Source: Liriodendron chinense | Lineage: Eukaryota > Streptophyta > Magnoliopsida > Magnoliales > Magnoliaceae | Length of the DNA stretch: 64,000 nucleotides | Reading direction: 5' to 3' | NCBI GenBank assembly: GCA_003013855.2 | Contig: PVNU02000424.1 | Coordinates: 2,852,001 to 2,916,000 of the forward strand | Part shown: one piece after another, positions 36,561 through 48,947 of the stretch | How the letters are laid out: every line of letters starts with the position of its first letter | How positions within the stretch are numbered: the first letter of the stretch is position 1 | Made by a program: the position numbers and the translations under genes | The notes under the pieces: model-generated | What the model was told of the DNA's origin: nothing | The model's input: only the letters and a program-made list of their open reading frames with translations | Databases searched by the model: none

Positions 36561-37234
36561 GAGCTGATGTTAAAATTTTGGCCATAATTTTTTTTTTTAT
36601 GAACCATGTGAAGTCTAATCATATGATGTAACCCTTGAGATGATATTATCCATTGAATTCGATGTTATGTAGAGAAAGATATTTTCATGGACGTTATTAA
36701 ACTGAGAAAATGATCCCTTGCACTTGGACAGCAATTAATTTTTGTGGTCTTGGCTGCGTCCCAACGATTGGACAGTCCAATCAATGGATCCAATGTATTT
36801 TCTAGGAGACATTTTATGGGCGACCACGTAGAATAAGCTAACAACATAGGTCAAATCGTTTTATGCTGGCTTTATTTTGTATGAGCTTAGCCAACTTCAC
36901 GTGTGTGAACATGCCAATGGCACATGTGTGAGAGACATGATGCACCCATCGTCCAACCTTCTACATGTTTTCTCCAAAATAAAACCTGGTCCGATCACGG
37001 CCCCAATATGGGAAACTGGTGGCTGGTTAGAAAAATTCAGCCAAGTATTTTTTAGAGAAGTACATGTACTTTGCAAACTATGGCCCACTTGACAAGGGGA
37101 TGAACCTGATTCTTGGGTTAGGGCGTCCATACAGTGGTGGCATTCTGATGGACAGATTGGATCCGGCACCTATCACTCCTTGATGGCGCATGTGTGGTAC
37201 GGACACGCATGTATTAAGTTCGATTGTTTATTTC

Positions 37235-37361
37235 TAGGGGTGTCAAGTGTCCGGGCCTAGGGTAGGTGTTGGCCCGGATTTTGCACTATAAAGGGCCAAG
37301 CCTGTGTAAAATTCTTTCTTTTTTTTTTTTCCAGGCCAAGGCCGGCCCATTGACACCCCTA
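37235..37361. mobile_element. hAT-type MITE with 8-bp target duplication
   Basis: 127 bp with terminal TAGGGGTGTCAA and TTGACACCCCTA, a perfect inverted pair. It is flanked by TTTATTTC at 37227-37234 and 37362-37369. An 8-bp duplication is typical of hAT elements. The interior is GGCC-rich and non-coding. Confidence 0.88.
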
Positions 37362-37719
37362 TTTATTTCATGTCAAAGACTTAGCCTGAAGACTTGTTCC
37401 GACCATTGTGACAAATATCATCCAGACTTTGAAAATCTTGTGATAATATCGAGTAAAATACACTTTACGATATCATTGGAATATTATTGTGTGATTTTTT
37501 AAATATTTGCAACTTTTAAAAAAACACTTATGACGATATAAAATAAAAAAAAATAATGAAAGGCTTAAGGAGTTTATTATATTTTTTTCAATGAGATTTT
37601 TTTATTTCAATGAGCTTTTCCCAATGAGACCAGGAGAATAGTGTCAATTGAAAATCTCCCAAGAGATTTCCAGGCCAACAAGTTGGAGAGAACAAGATTT
37701 GTCGCCATGGACCCGAGCT

Positions 37720-38876
37720 GACCTGACCGGACTCGATATTTAGTAATTATCTTTTACAAATTAAAAAAATAAGAATAGGAATTGGGATTTAAGACGCTTA
37801 AAATGAATAAAATTATATAAAATACATGAACTGACATTATCTATTGAATGATGCACTGGTTAGGTCCATCTCTCCTGGAGCAGAGGTGGAGGGTTCCGTT
37901 CCCTCTGGTTTTAGAACCTCGGTTTATTTTTCAAAACTTGGGTTGTGATGCTTAGTAGGATTGCTTCATTAAAAACATTGTTTAGACCATTAACTAAAGA
38001 ACGAGTCAAAATATAAGTGGGCTACTTTTGTGTCCTTAATACCTTGCATGTGAAGACTGCAATGAAGTATGAATAATTATTTATATGTTATAGATACTTT
38101 TATAAGGTAAAATAGATTTGATATAAAAAAATGCATAGGTGTGTATCAAAATCTGTTTTGTGTGTGTAAACACACATAATAAAATATGTTAGATTGAGTG
38201 TAATCCAATTAATATTTTAGGATATTATATTGAGTGTGATCCTATTAATGTATTAGGATAGAATTGGAAAATGGGATGAGCCATGCTCCTCCACTTCTAG
38301 ATTTGGCGAGACGTCCTCCCCAAGAAGGATGTTAGTCTCAGAGGTTCCACACTAGTATAATTAGATTATATGCTGTGGATTGAATTTTCTATTAATGAAG
38401 AATGTAGTAATTCATAACAGCTTAGTACCACGGAAACAAAATAGAAGTAAGAGTTTTATCATATAATGGAGCTTTGCTAAGCCAAAACATCTGTACAGAT
38501 TAGCTAATGCACACACCACCACATATGATATTGTGGCACACAGGTGAAATATCAAAGCCATCCATAATGGGGACCTCACATTATAAATGCTACTACTGAA
38601 AGATAAAGGTGGTCCAGTTAATAGGTGTGTTGATATTAGAAATAAGTGGGCAAGCAACAAAACTTGGGCTGAATTTTTTTTTTTTTTAACAGCTGTACAT
38701 TGTTCAGTTAATTGTTGCCCACCTAACTGGTGGACTAACCTAATTCTTAGGACAGGGAATCTATATGGTCGTATCCATCTGATGGATACAAGATGTACTT
38801 TCATTGAGTACTTTCATTCACACACAAAATGTACTTTCATTAAAATGTACTTTCATTTACACATAAGATGTACTTT
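37720..38876. other. Non-coding stretch with repeat fragments left of element D
   Basis: No gene seen. 37857-37912 resembles a tRNA-derived fragment (GGTTAGGTCCATCTCTCCTG ... GAGGGTTCCGTTCCCTC). 38188-38419 looks like a small copia-like solo LTR (TGTTAGATTGAG to TTCATAACA), without a clear target duplication. 38640-38790 is another fragment of the unit found at 29540-29790 and 37030-37160. 38787-38900 holds four to five repeats around AAGATGTACTTTCATT. Confidence 0.45.
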
Positions 38877-39258
38877 CATTCACACACAAGATGCACTTTC
38901 ACTAAGTAGTGTAGACTTGAGCTCATATGATCCATTCTCGTATAGTCTATATAGGTTGCATAAATTAGGTTCTTGATTAGTTCAATCATTTTATTATCTA
39001 TGCATGCTTAGGCTAGGTTGTTTAATTGTTTATCATATGCTAGCCTTGTGATTAGACCCACTTAAGATTGGAAGTTAAGTGTTCTTGCTTAATTAGTTTA
39101 TAATTGCTAATTAGTTTAATTAGGTGAGATGTTTTTTGAAAGGATTTTAAAATAGTCCTAATCACCCCTCATTTAGGACTTAGCCATAGTTCTTCAAGCT
39201 CCGTCTAGCTTCTGTGTATGTGCGTAGGGTGTCGTGTTAGGTTACCAACACAATTTCA
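38877..39258 (+). repeat. Element D 5' LTR, 5'-truncated
   Basis: Matches 45827-46191 from CATTCACACACAAGATG to AATTTCA. Upstream the similarity stops and a tandem repeat of AAGATGTACTTTCATT takes over. Confidence 0.8.
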
Positions 39259-39260
39259 AT

Positions 39261-39272
39261 TGGTATCAGAGC
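39261..39272 (+). promoter_or_regulatory. Element D primer binding site (initiator tRNA-Met)
   Basis: TGGTATCAGAGC, two bases after the LTR end, the standard plant copia site. Confidence 0.9.
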
Positions 39273-39330
39273 GGGTTGCTCTTCAAGGACTTCCATCTAG
39301 AGTAAGATCTGATATTAGAACTATAGTACC

Positions 39331-40328
39331 ATGTCTACCGAAGAGGGGAATAGTTTTATCACTTGACCACCATATTTTGACGAGTCAAATTATGTGTACT
39401 GAAAGGTCCAGATGTGAGTATTCTTAATGTCCCTTGATCCAATAATATAAGATATTGTAGAAGATGGTTGAACCACATCGATGGAAATGGTGGATCGAGA
39501 TGGAGTTCCACTCACTTAGCTCAAACCTATGAGAAATTAGAGTTATCCGGAGAGGTCTATTTGTCGTTACAATGCTAAAGGTCTTAACATAATCTTTTCT
39601 GTTGTCTCATCCAATGAATTCAATTGTATATATAATTGTGGGACTAGTAAATCAACTTGGGAGATCCTAGAGACTACTCGTGAGGGAACGTCAACCTGTC
39701 AAACGTTCCAAATTGCAACTCATCACCACACAATTTGAAAATATTAAGATGGATGAGGAAGAAAATATCATGGAGTTCTTTTCTAGATTGAACTTAATTT
39801 ATAACTTCATGCGTGGCTTAAGAGAATGGGTTTCAGATAAAAAAATTTGTAAAAAAATACTTAAGTCCCTCCCGGAGAGACTTAGCTCCAAAGTCATTGC
39901 CTTAAAAGAGTATAGAGACATAAATAACATGAAAGTAGAAAAACTCTTAGTTTTCCTACAAACTCATGATCTACACTTTAGGGCCTCCTCTAAGAAGACT
40001 ACACATAGGCACTCGCATAGGAAAAAGATAGTTGAGAGTGAGTTTTTCGAAGATAGCGATGATGATGAAGAAAAATTGAACAAGAAGTTTAAGAGATTCT
40101 TCAAATTTGAGAGAGAGGAGAGAAGTTGTGATAAAAAGGACAAAAATGATGAGATATTTAAAGGAAAAGCATCCAAATCCAAAACCGTCCAATGTTACAA
40201 CTGTGATGGATATGGTCATGTTGCAACTGCCAATGAATTCTAAGAAAAGCCCAAAATACGTGGTAAGAAGGCTATACTAGTAACATGGGATGACATAGAG
40301 GAGTCCAAATCTGAATCTAGTGACTCCA
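39331..40328 (+). pseudogene. Element D gag, broken
   Basis: Starts at ATG 39331 (MSTEEGNSF) with PPYFDESNYVY and DIVEDG, typical of SIRE/Tork-type gag. Several stops and a frameshift occur before an open stretch at 39680-40243. That stretch is charged and contains the core FSRLNLIYNFMRGL and a zinc knuckle starting CYNCDGYGH. The fourth ligand, normally Cys five residues after His, reads Asn, so the knuckle is incomplete. A stop at 40241-40243 follows, then more gag-like acidic sequence up to the solo LTR at 40334. Confidence 0.8.
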
Positions 40329-40333
40329 CTAGT

Positions 40334-43300
40334 TGTAACGCCTTGGAAATTTCAATCCTCAAGCTTCGAGAGTACTCGAGCACCTCTATAAAATTTTCTA
40401 ATTTAATTATCAATTGAGAGTGCAGACGCCTGATTTAGAACTAAGACTCTAGGAGATTTGTATTGAAAACCCTAGTTTGGACGATTTGATTTGATCAAAA
40501 CCTCGTAAGACATTTAGATACATCAATCCAATTGTACATTCTTAGTCAGATATCATGGATAACCACCGATTCCTTTCTAATCATGAAATCCTACATCTGA
40601 TCTGTTGATTTACGAACTTCGAACCATGATTTACTAGAATCACAATTGATTTACCTGTATAACCTATTCCCAGTGCAGATCCACCTTAGACTACCCTGAT
40701 TAACGAATCAGATCTCGATTATCTAAAGTATCAAAGTTGATTTGACCTAATTGGCGACCTAATCTCCATTCGGACCCAACTAGTAACCTGATTTGATTCA
40801 TAATGCCTGAAACTCCAAATAAATCCACGTTACCATTATAATCCGATACTCGCTAGTGTACGCTATGACCCAGTAAAAGGATTCACCAAACTCTATTCTC
40901 TAAATCATCCAATTGGTGTCCCGAAAACCTAGAACAGCTATAGATCGTTCGTTAGTGGGCCGTTGATCACGAATCTACACGAAATTGATCGTCTTACTAG
41001 ACTTGACCTTTCCCCTGCACCAGATGTCTAACACCCTATCCTGAACCGTACAACATAGGTCATGACCAGAGAGGGTGAGTTGTGCGACTCACCTCAACCT
41101 TAGGACCATCTGGAACTATAAATACCAAGCTCATTTGAGAATTCCATTTGAAATAGAATTTGGGGGTTTTGCTTAGGTTTTCTTCTAGGGTTTGGCTCAA
41201 ACCCTTCTACTTTGTCACCATTCCTTCTACCGATCGTAAGCGGGCAGTGCTTTTAAGGTAAGATACCTCTCTTATTATAGAAATTAGGAAGTTTCATTAG
41301 GGATTCTCATTTCTAATTAGGGGTTTTCTCGAATTTAGGTGTTCTAGGTGGATTTTCTTCAAATCCTTGAGGAATACTCATTCCTAGCTCGTGGATTCGC
41401 TAATCAGGTGAGTACTATTCTTCTAACTTGGCTATTATCAGCCCATGAGGGTTCCAAATAGTGAAAATTGGATTTTTCTTCAATTCCATTCAAAGTTGAC
41501 GTGCTAAATGATTTATGTTTATGATTGATGTTCTGTATGTGTTGATTAATTACATGCTTACTTCGATGTGTGGATTGATTGCCAATTTGAATCGATTTTA
41601 TGAAAATATGAGATTTGATGTGTTGTGCATATCAAGTGTTTGATGAAACTCCTGAGTGAACAGAAATTCACATATGCTTGAGTAAATGGATTACCATCCA
41701 CCTAAGCTAGTGGCGTGATTGTGAATTTGATGAGTTGGCCTGCAATAGCACGTCAAGTGTTTAATTTTATGCCCATATATGAAATGAAGTATATCGCATA
41801 TCAACTGTTTGGTTTTATGCCTAATTGAGACAATGAATGCTACGATGTTGTATTCCTCTCACAACATGCTTAGTATATTATTTAATTGACATGATTGGGA
41901 TTAATCTCTGAAAATCACAATTTATAGATTGCCTACTTGGGTTTGGCCATCACGGACTTGTTTAGTCGACTTGGGAGTAACATGATCGACCGCCCCTAGC
42001 TACGCCGGTCTGGTTGATGTTTTGCTCGGCCTACCAAATTAGTCAATTTCAGGGTTAATCATATTTGTTTGATTGTCACATATTCTATAGAATCTCGAAT
42101 ACCACAATTACCATTGTTGTGCAATCACTTATAATTGTACGTATCAAGTCTCATGAGCCAGACATGGAATATGAGTAACTGTGTTTGTGCTGTCTTTGGC
42201 TGGTGTGGGTGATGAGCCCTCCAATAGCCTTGAGCATTGAATCCTACATACTGAAGCTCATGGGCCAGGCATGGTATATGGGTAACTGTGCTTGTGTTGT
42301 CTTTGACCGGTATTGATCCTGATAGTTTTATCGAGAGTCTTGAGCACCGAAGCTAGGTGACGAGCTTACCATCATTGATCTTGGGTGATGACCCATTACC
42401 ATGCATATGACATTCTAGAGCATCTAGACCCTTACCGTTTGATTCATTATTTAGTTATGTTGGGTGACGGATCCAAATTGGGATTCTAGGAGCCGGGCAT
42501 AGGACGCCCTGGCCTGACAGTGGGCTCCGGCTTGGTAAAGGGTACCCCGACCTGGCATTGTCCAGTGTTCGGTAAGGCCACTGTCCAGTGTCCAGCTTTC
42601 CTCGTTGTCCAGTGTTCGGCCACATTCTTGTCGATCGTGTTCCTGCTTATAAGACTCTTGATAAAATTGAGGTATTCTGGCTTCGCCAATACTGCTAATT
42701 GAATACGAAATTTAATAAATACTTAACAATCATGCATGCATCACATTTACACGTGCATTGGTCCGACACTATTACTGGGTGGTAACCCCACTGTTTATTT
42801 TTCCTGAACATAACATTTACATATCATAGTTGCATGCATTATTCAACTAGAATAGGAACTTGATTGTGAAGTTATATTATCTACTGATGTTGGGGTGGTA
42901 GGTGTGAGAGCCTCACCATTTGTTATGCTTCACTACTTATACTTGATTGTGTTGATAACTTGTTTAATTTAGGGAATGGTAACACTGAGTATAATTACTA
43001 ACTCCCACCTGGGGGGATGTTTTAAAACACCAACCAGTTATTTTGATGTAAGAGTTGCTGACACTTGATGCATGAGATGCAGGACCTATTGGCTTACCTA
43101 TGTCGTGCGTTTCATTTTCTACCTTGAATTGAACGTCTTGGGTCGATATTCTTAAAGATTTCATTGTACACGTATATATTGAGCCCTAGCTGAGTGGACT
43201 CCTTGGTTGTGTGGATGATTGTATGTATTTACACTTTAACTCAGACTATATTGTGTACTATTTAGCTTAAATCTCTATTTATGAGCTAATGCCATGGATT

Positions 43301-43392
43301 TGTGCCATTAAACTATACTTCCACAAAATACAGTCACCCCGGAAGAGTCAAGAGCCACAGACTGCCCAACACCTGATTTTCGGGGCGTGACA
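40334..43392 (+). repeat. Long gypsy solo LTR (Tekay/Del-like) inside element D gag
   Basis: 3059 bp from TGTAACGCC to GGGGCGTGACA, nearly perfect inverted ends. The target duplication CTAGT is perfect at 40329-40333 and 43393-43397. A TATA-like ACTATAAATACC lies near 41114-41125. There is no internal region and no coding frame. The great length and the TGTAACGCC start are usual for Del/Tekay chromovirus LTRs; that assignment is from memory. Confidence 0.85.
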
Positions 43393-43397
43393 CTAGT

Positions 43398-44266
43398 GAT
43401 GGGAGCAAAAAATCAGTGAAAATTCTTATAGCCTCTACCACTACCTCTCTTCCTCATAATCTAAGAGATGATCCCGACCATTTTTCCTTCTAGGAGAAGG
43501 AGTTTCCAACCTCTCACCTCATGCTGAATTTTATAAGGGTGTTGTGGAAATTAGCTACCCTTAGAATGATCAAACTAAAAATAGTTAGTAAGGGTCGCTA
43601 GAATCTAAATAATATAGGTAAATCTGAGGATTTCAACCTTATTTGTGAGCTTAGGAGCATATCGAAGGATTCAAGCCTTATAGCCCACTTTTGATAGTTT
43701 AGTTTTCGATTTGTATATCCTTTTGTTAGACTATCATCCTGCCTGAGATTAGTTAATCTTGCTAAATTTTATGCTAATCTATGCTTTGGTCATTATGCTT
43801 TCATGTTTATATTAAATGACGAATTATGCATGATCAACTATGCTTAGATAGTTATATTTTCTTATTGATCATGCTCATTTGCATGCTCCATATTTTAATG
43901 TTTATGCACCCTATACTCTTCTTATTAGCATGTGTGTATTGTTATGATTGCAACATTCTAACTGCTCTTACCTTAACCTTAATTGTTATATCATTAAGGG
44001 GAAAAGATTAAATTGTCAATTGCTGACAAAAATGGGAAGAAAGATCAAGTCCCACCAAAGTAAGTTTTCTATGTTTTGTAGGATTGACAGGTTATGGAGG
44101 AGCAACTAAAGAGTAGCTGCTTAGTTAGTCATGTCAAGAATCTTGTATTTATTTCAATATCATTGTAATCTCTTATACATGTATCTTTTGTTTTTTAGTA
44201 GGTTATGTTTTTGTTCGTAATTGACAATGAGAGAGATTAATAGTACACTTTTCTATGGCATACTGG
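43398..44266 (+). other. Element D internal tail
   Basis: Non-coding now. A SIRE-like phrase near 44013-44040 (TGTCAATTGCTGACAAAAAT followed by GGGAAGAAAGA) resembles the purine tract region ahead of the 3' LTR. No pol homology was seen. Confidence 0.5.
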
Positions 44267-46191
44267 TGCACCTTATTTGTCAATTACGTAGGTCCGTGAG
44301 TCTAGTGTCGGTTGAGCTTAAAGAAGACGAAGACCAAAGACTCAAGTGGACCTGTTTTATCAAGGAAGAAAAAACAGGTAAAAAAGATACATTGATGAAG
44401 CCTTAAACCTTGAACCAAACCAAAATCAAAACCTCTAGATGACCTAACTCCATAGGCATACTTTTAGTCATTTTAGATTGGCATTAGGTGTCCCAAAAGA
44501 ATATTCAAATAATGGCCTAAGAGGTTGCATGAGCTGCTGGAAATAAGACGATCAAAACAACAGTCTTGATGCCTCTGCCGACTGGTCTTAAGCCTTGGTC
44601 GAGTGATCGTCAGAAAGCAAAATGGGACAATAAGCAAAATCCGTCCCAGGCCTAAAATTGACATGTCAAAGACCAATCGGCTGGACTGTCCGAACGATCG
44701 CGACCAACCCCAGTTAGGATAGTAACATTCATCCTGTCCAGGCCATAATTCTACCGGTTCAAGGCCAACAGTCGACCGGTCAGAGCCCCTGCTCAACCGG
44801 TCAGAAGAGAGCTGCTAACAGTCATTTTATTTTCATTAGAGCTTTTCTTATATAAAGGCTGGGCTTGATTTTGGAGGATAGAGAGAGATTTTAGTGCATT
44901 AAAAGTCACCCTTATTGCCCATACCATTAGACTCTAATCCTAAGCATTCCAAGTTATCTTCCTTGTGTTTGATTACAAGATGGAGTATTCGAAACTCATG
45001 TGAAGATGAACTTGCTCTCTCTCGATCTTTAGATATTTTAGGCACCTTGACCATAGGTAAATCTTTTGTCTAAACCTCTCTGAAGATCCTATTATATAGA
45101 ATTTCTCTAGGCAACCAACTCCTACTAGTTGTAGAAAATTTACACCATCCCTTATCACCTTGGGCATTATAAGCGCATCTCATGCGGGGTGATTGATCGG
45201 TGGAGTTGAGGCATTGGCAACGCAACAGCAACACGATCGTGGGAGCATCGAGGAGCTGATTAAAGCACGGGAGAGTGGAGATCAAGCAATCCAAGAAGGC
45301 ACTGAACAAGGGGCTCATCTGACAAGTAAGTGTCATTGTGAGAGTCCGGTTGCACTCCTTTCTCGTGGAGGATTAAGTGTGAGAGTTTGGATTTACAAAC
45401 CCAAATAAGTCTAAAGGGGAGCATCTGACGGGAGCGTACGCTAAGTTCTGAGATTAGAACTGAAGGGTAAGGAGGATCCTTATCAAACTCCTAGGTTGGA
45501 TGGAACCCATAAACATCCTGATTGAGAGATGAACCAGTAAAATCTTCGTTATAGGTTGGAAGGAACCTTATCAAAATCCCCACTAGGGTGGAACCAATTT
45601 GAAATACCTAGGTTGGGAGGAATCTGATTTAAACTCCCTAATGAATGTCAGTGTGCTCAAGGGATGAGTACTTTAACCGGGAGTAGAGTAAACTTATAGT
45701 CGAACCACTATACATGCTTGTGTTTGTGATGTATTTGAGCACATTGTTATCTTAGCATTGTATGTTTAATTGCTTAATTATGAATTCTTAATAGGAATGT
45801 ATGCTAAGAATTAGATAGGCACATTCACACACAAGATGTACCTTCACTAAGTAGTGTAGACTTAAGCTCATATGATCCATTTTCATATAGTTTACATAGG
45901 TTGTATAGATTATGTTCTTGATTAATTCAATCATTTAATTATCAATATATGCTTAGGCTAGGTTGTTTAATTGCTTATCATATGTTAGCCTTGTAATTGG
46001 ACTCACTTAAGCTTGTAAGCTAAGTGTTCTTACTTAATTAGTTTATAATTGTTAATTAGTTTAATTAGGCGAGATGTTTTTTAAACAGTCCTAATCACCC
46101 CCCATCTACGACTTAGCCATAATTTTACAAGCTCCACCTAGCTTCTGCTTATATGCGTAGGGTGTTGTATTACACTACCAACATAATTTCA
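44267..46191 (+). repeat. Element D 3' LTR
   Basis: About 1.9 kb. The left end (TGCACCTTATTTGTC) is set by comparison with N and K, whose minus strands begin TGCACCTGTTTG and TGCCCTTATTTC. The TATA box CTTATATAAAGG is at about 44847-44858. The 250 bp before it carry ACCGGTC and related motifs. It is followed by GGGAG, the expected target copy, whose partner was lost with the 5' truncation. Confidence 0.75.
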
Positions 46192-46196
46192 GGGAG

Positions 46197-48947
46197 TTTT
46201 CTCCTTGTTATCTGGGAGTTTGTCACTGAATTAAAAAGAATCGGTGAGGTCTACATAATGGTAGTGAAGGGGGAAGAAACATAATATTCCAATATCCCTC
46301 CGACCATTAAGCCCTCGTTGAATGAATTTCAAGACATTTAGCTTGATGATCTCTCAGATGGTTTGCCGTCCATGAGAAATATCCAGCACCACATTGATTT
46401 CATTCCCGGGGCTAGTTTTCCCAACCGCCCACATTACCGGATAAGTCCGAAGGAATGTAAGATACTCTAGCAGTAAGTGGAAGAACTAATTCGAAAGGGC
46501 CTCCTAAGGGAAAGTATGAGCCCATGCACTGTGCACGGCGTTGTTGACGCTGAGGAAAGATGAAAGCTAGCGTATGTGTGTTGATAGCCGGGCCATTAAC
46601 AAAATAACAATCAAGCACCAGTTCTTGATACCTTGGCTAGACAACATGCTCGATATACTAGAAGGAGCCCATGTGTTTTCTAAGCTCGATCTGAGGAGCG
46701 GGTATCATTAAATTCGTATCTGACCTGGTGATGAACGAAAGAAGACTTTCAAGACTAAGGAAGGGTTTTACAAATGACTAATTATGCCTTTCGGTTTGTC
46801 AAATGCATCTAGCACCTTCATGCACCTAATGAACCAAGTGTTAAATTCATTCAGAGGCCAATTTATGGTGGTGTATTTTGATGACATCCTAATTTATAGC
46901 GAAGATGAAACTGAACATATTAGTCACCTCAGACGGGTTCTTCAAGTGCTGTATGAAATAAGTTATATATGAATTTGAAGAACTATAACTTCCTGACGAA
47001 CTGTTTGTTATTTTTGGGCTTCGTTGTGACGTCTACGGGCATCTGTGTGGACGAGGAAAAAGGTAGTTCAGGCCATCCGTGATTGGCTAACCCCGATGAA
47101 CATTCACGAAGTGCGAAGTTTCCATGGACTAGCGACCTTTTTTCCGTCAGTTTGTCCGAAATTTCAGCGTCATTGTTGCGCCCATTACAGATCGTATGAA
47201 AAAGGGGGCACTTTAGTGTACCGAAGAGGTTGATAAAATTTTGCTGAGATCAAGTGGCGTTTGTCTTCGACCTGGTCCTGGTTTTACCAAGTTTTGATAA
47301 ACTATTTGAAGTGGAGTGTGGCGCTTAATACGTAGGAATTGGAGTGATTTTATCTCAGGAGGGCAGGCTAGTAGCCTTCAACAGTGAAAAGCTCAGTGAT
47401 GCAAGGAAGAAATTGTCCACTTATGAGATTGAGTTGTACACCGTGGTGTAAGCACTACGTCATTGGCGTCATTATCTAATTTAGATGGAGTTTGCCCTTT
47501 ATACTGACCATCGGGCTTTGAAGTTTATTAACAGTTAAGCTAATGTGAATCGTGTGCATGCCAGATGGATCTCATTTTTACAGGAATTCACATTTGTGTT
47601 GAAGTACAAATCAGGTCAGCAAAACAAGGTAGCAGGATGCGCAAGCTGCCATGCATCACTTCTTGTGATGATGAGCAATGAAGTTGTCAGTTTTGACCGC
47701 CTTAAGGAGCTTTATAGCGAAGACAGGGACTTCAAGGATGCATGGGTGAGATACAAGGAGGGCCACCCAAGTGACTTTCATATTCAGGACGGGTTCCTTT
47801 TCAAAGTGAATCAGCTTTGCATTCTGTGGAGCTCACTACGAGATCAGATCATCCTTAAGCTTCATGGCGGCGGCCTTGGAGGTCACCTAGGTCGAGACAA
47901 GACAATATCACTGGTGGAGACATGGGAAGAATGGTACAACATTGTCAAGTTTGCAAATCGTCCAAGGGACAATCACAAAATACGAGGCTCTACACCCTGT
48001 TACTAGTTCCTAATGGCCCTTGGGAGGATATTTATATGAACTTCATGTTGTGTCTCCCACAAACACAGCGCGACATGGACTCTGTGTTAGTGGTGGTAGA
48101 CCGATTATCTACGATGACACATTTTATCCCCTGTAAAAAGATATATGATGCGACGAATGTGGCAAATATGTTTTTCAGGGAGATTGTGCAATTGCACGGG
48201 AATCCTAAAATAATCACTTCAAGCCATGACACAAAGTTTGTTAGTCACTTTTGGTAGACTTTGTGGAGTCGATTCGGGACACAACTTTAGTTCAGCAACG
48301 GTTATCATCTGCATACCGACGAATAGACTAAGGTTGTAAACCGTACATTGGGTAATCTCATTCATTGTATCTCTGAGGAGAAACTGAAGTTTTGGGACTT
48401 AAATTTGTCTCAAGTGAAGTTCTCCTTCAATAATATGGTGAATCGCTCATCTTCTTTCCAGATCGTCTATAGACAAGTGCCCCGTCATACTTTGAATTTA
48501 GTTCCTCTGCCCAAGATTTCAGGCATGAGTAATGTTGCTTAGCATATGGCGGAGAGGACCACCGGTATACATGAAGAAGTAAGGAACAAGATGAAAGAAT
48601 CGAATGAAAAGTACAAGTAAGAAGCTGACATGCATCATTGTTTCAAGTCTTTTGAAGTTGGTGATCAGGTTATGGTTCATTTACGAAAGGAACGTTTTCC
48701 AACCGGCACATACAATAAACTGAAGAATAAGAAGATTGGGTCAGTACCAATCCTTCACAAAATCAATGACAACGCATACATTTTTGACCTCCTAGACGAG
48801 TTCGAGATATCAATGTCGTTTAATGTTACAGATCCGTATGAATATCACGAGCCGACAATGAATGGGAACTTGGGGTCAAGTTCTTTTGAAGTGGAGGGGA
48901 CTGGTGTAGAGAGCATCGTTGATGATTATATCACAAGGATGGACTAA
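46197..48947 (+). pseudogene. Element J: chromovirus-like gypsy pol, decayed
   Basis: Reverse transcriptase at about 46340-46970, with NRPHYRISPKE, VFSKLDLRSGYH, MPFGLSNASSTFMHLMNQV and catalytic YFDDILIYS intact. RNase H at about 47290-47560 (YTDHRALKF). The zinc finger and integrase span about 47830-48620, with a frameshift near 47930. The first integrase aspartate is Asn (YMNFMLCLP). The C-terminus (48630-48947) has KINDNAYIFDL but no evident chromodomain. Many stops are present. No gag or protease is visible on the left, where D's 3' LTR abuts. Confidence 0.85.

Larger units (their letters stand above)
30190..37720. repeat. Duplicated unit, copy 2 (enlarged by insertions)
   Basis: The second head-to-tail copy of 26390-30190. 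Its extra length is explained by element G, solo LTRs H and I, a triplicated 440-bp segment at 35427-36560 and a hAT MITE at 37235. No gene was found. Confidence 0.75.
38877..46191 (+). mobile_element. Element D: gag-only SIRE-like copia element, 5' LTR truncated
   Basis: Remnant of a copia retrotransposon. Only the last 382 bp of the 5' LTR remain (38877-39258). Then come the primer site 39261-39272, a broken gag 39331-40328, a gypsy solo LTR inserted in gag, about 870 bp of internal tail, and a 3' LTR 44267-46191. Protease, integrase and reverse transcriptase are absent. The LTR ends in AATTTCA in both copies. Relatives in the window are N, K and M. Confidence 0.8.

Noticed and set aside
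38412..38976. Overlapping 129-130-codon frames on both strands
   Set aside because: They cross a poly-T run, a dispersed repeat fragment and a tandem repeat, and show no protein features.
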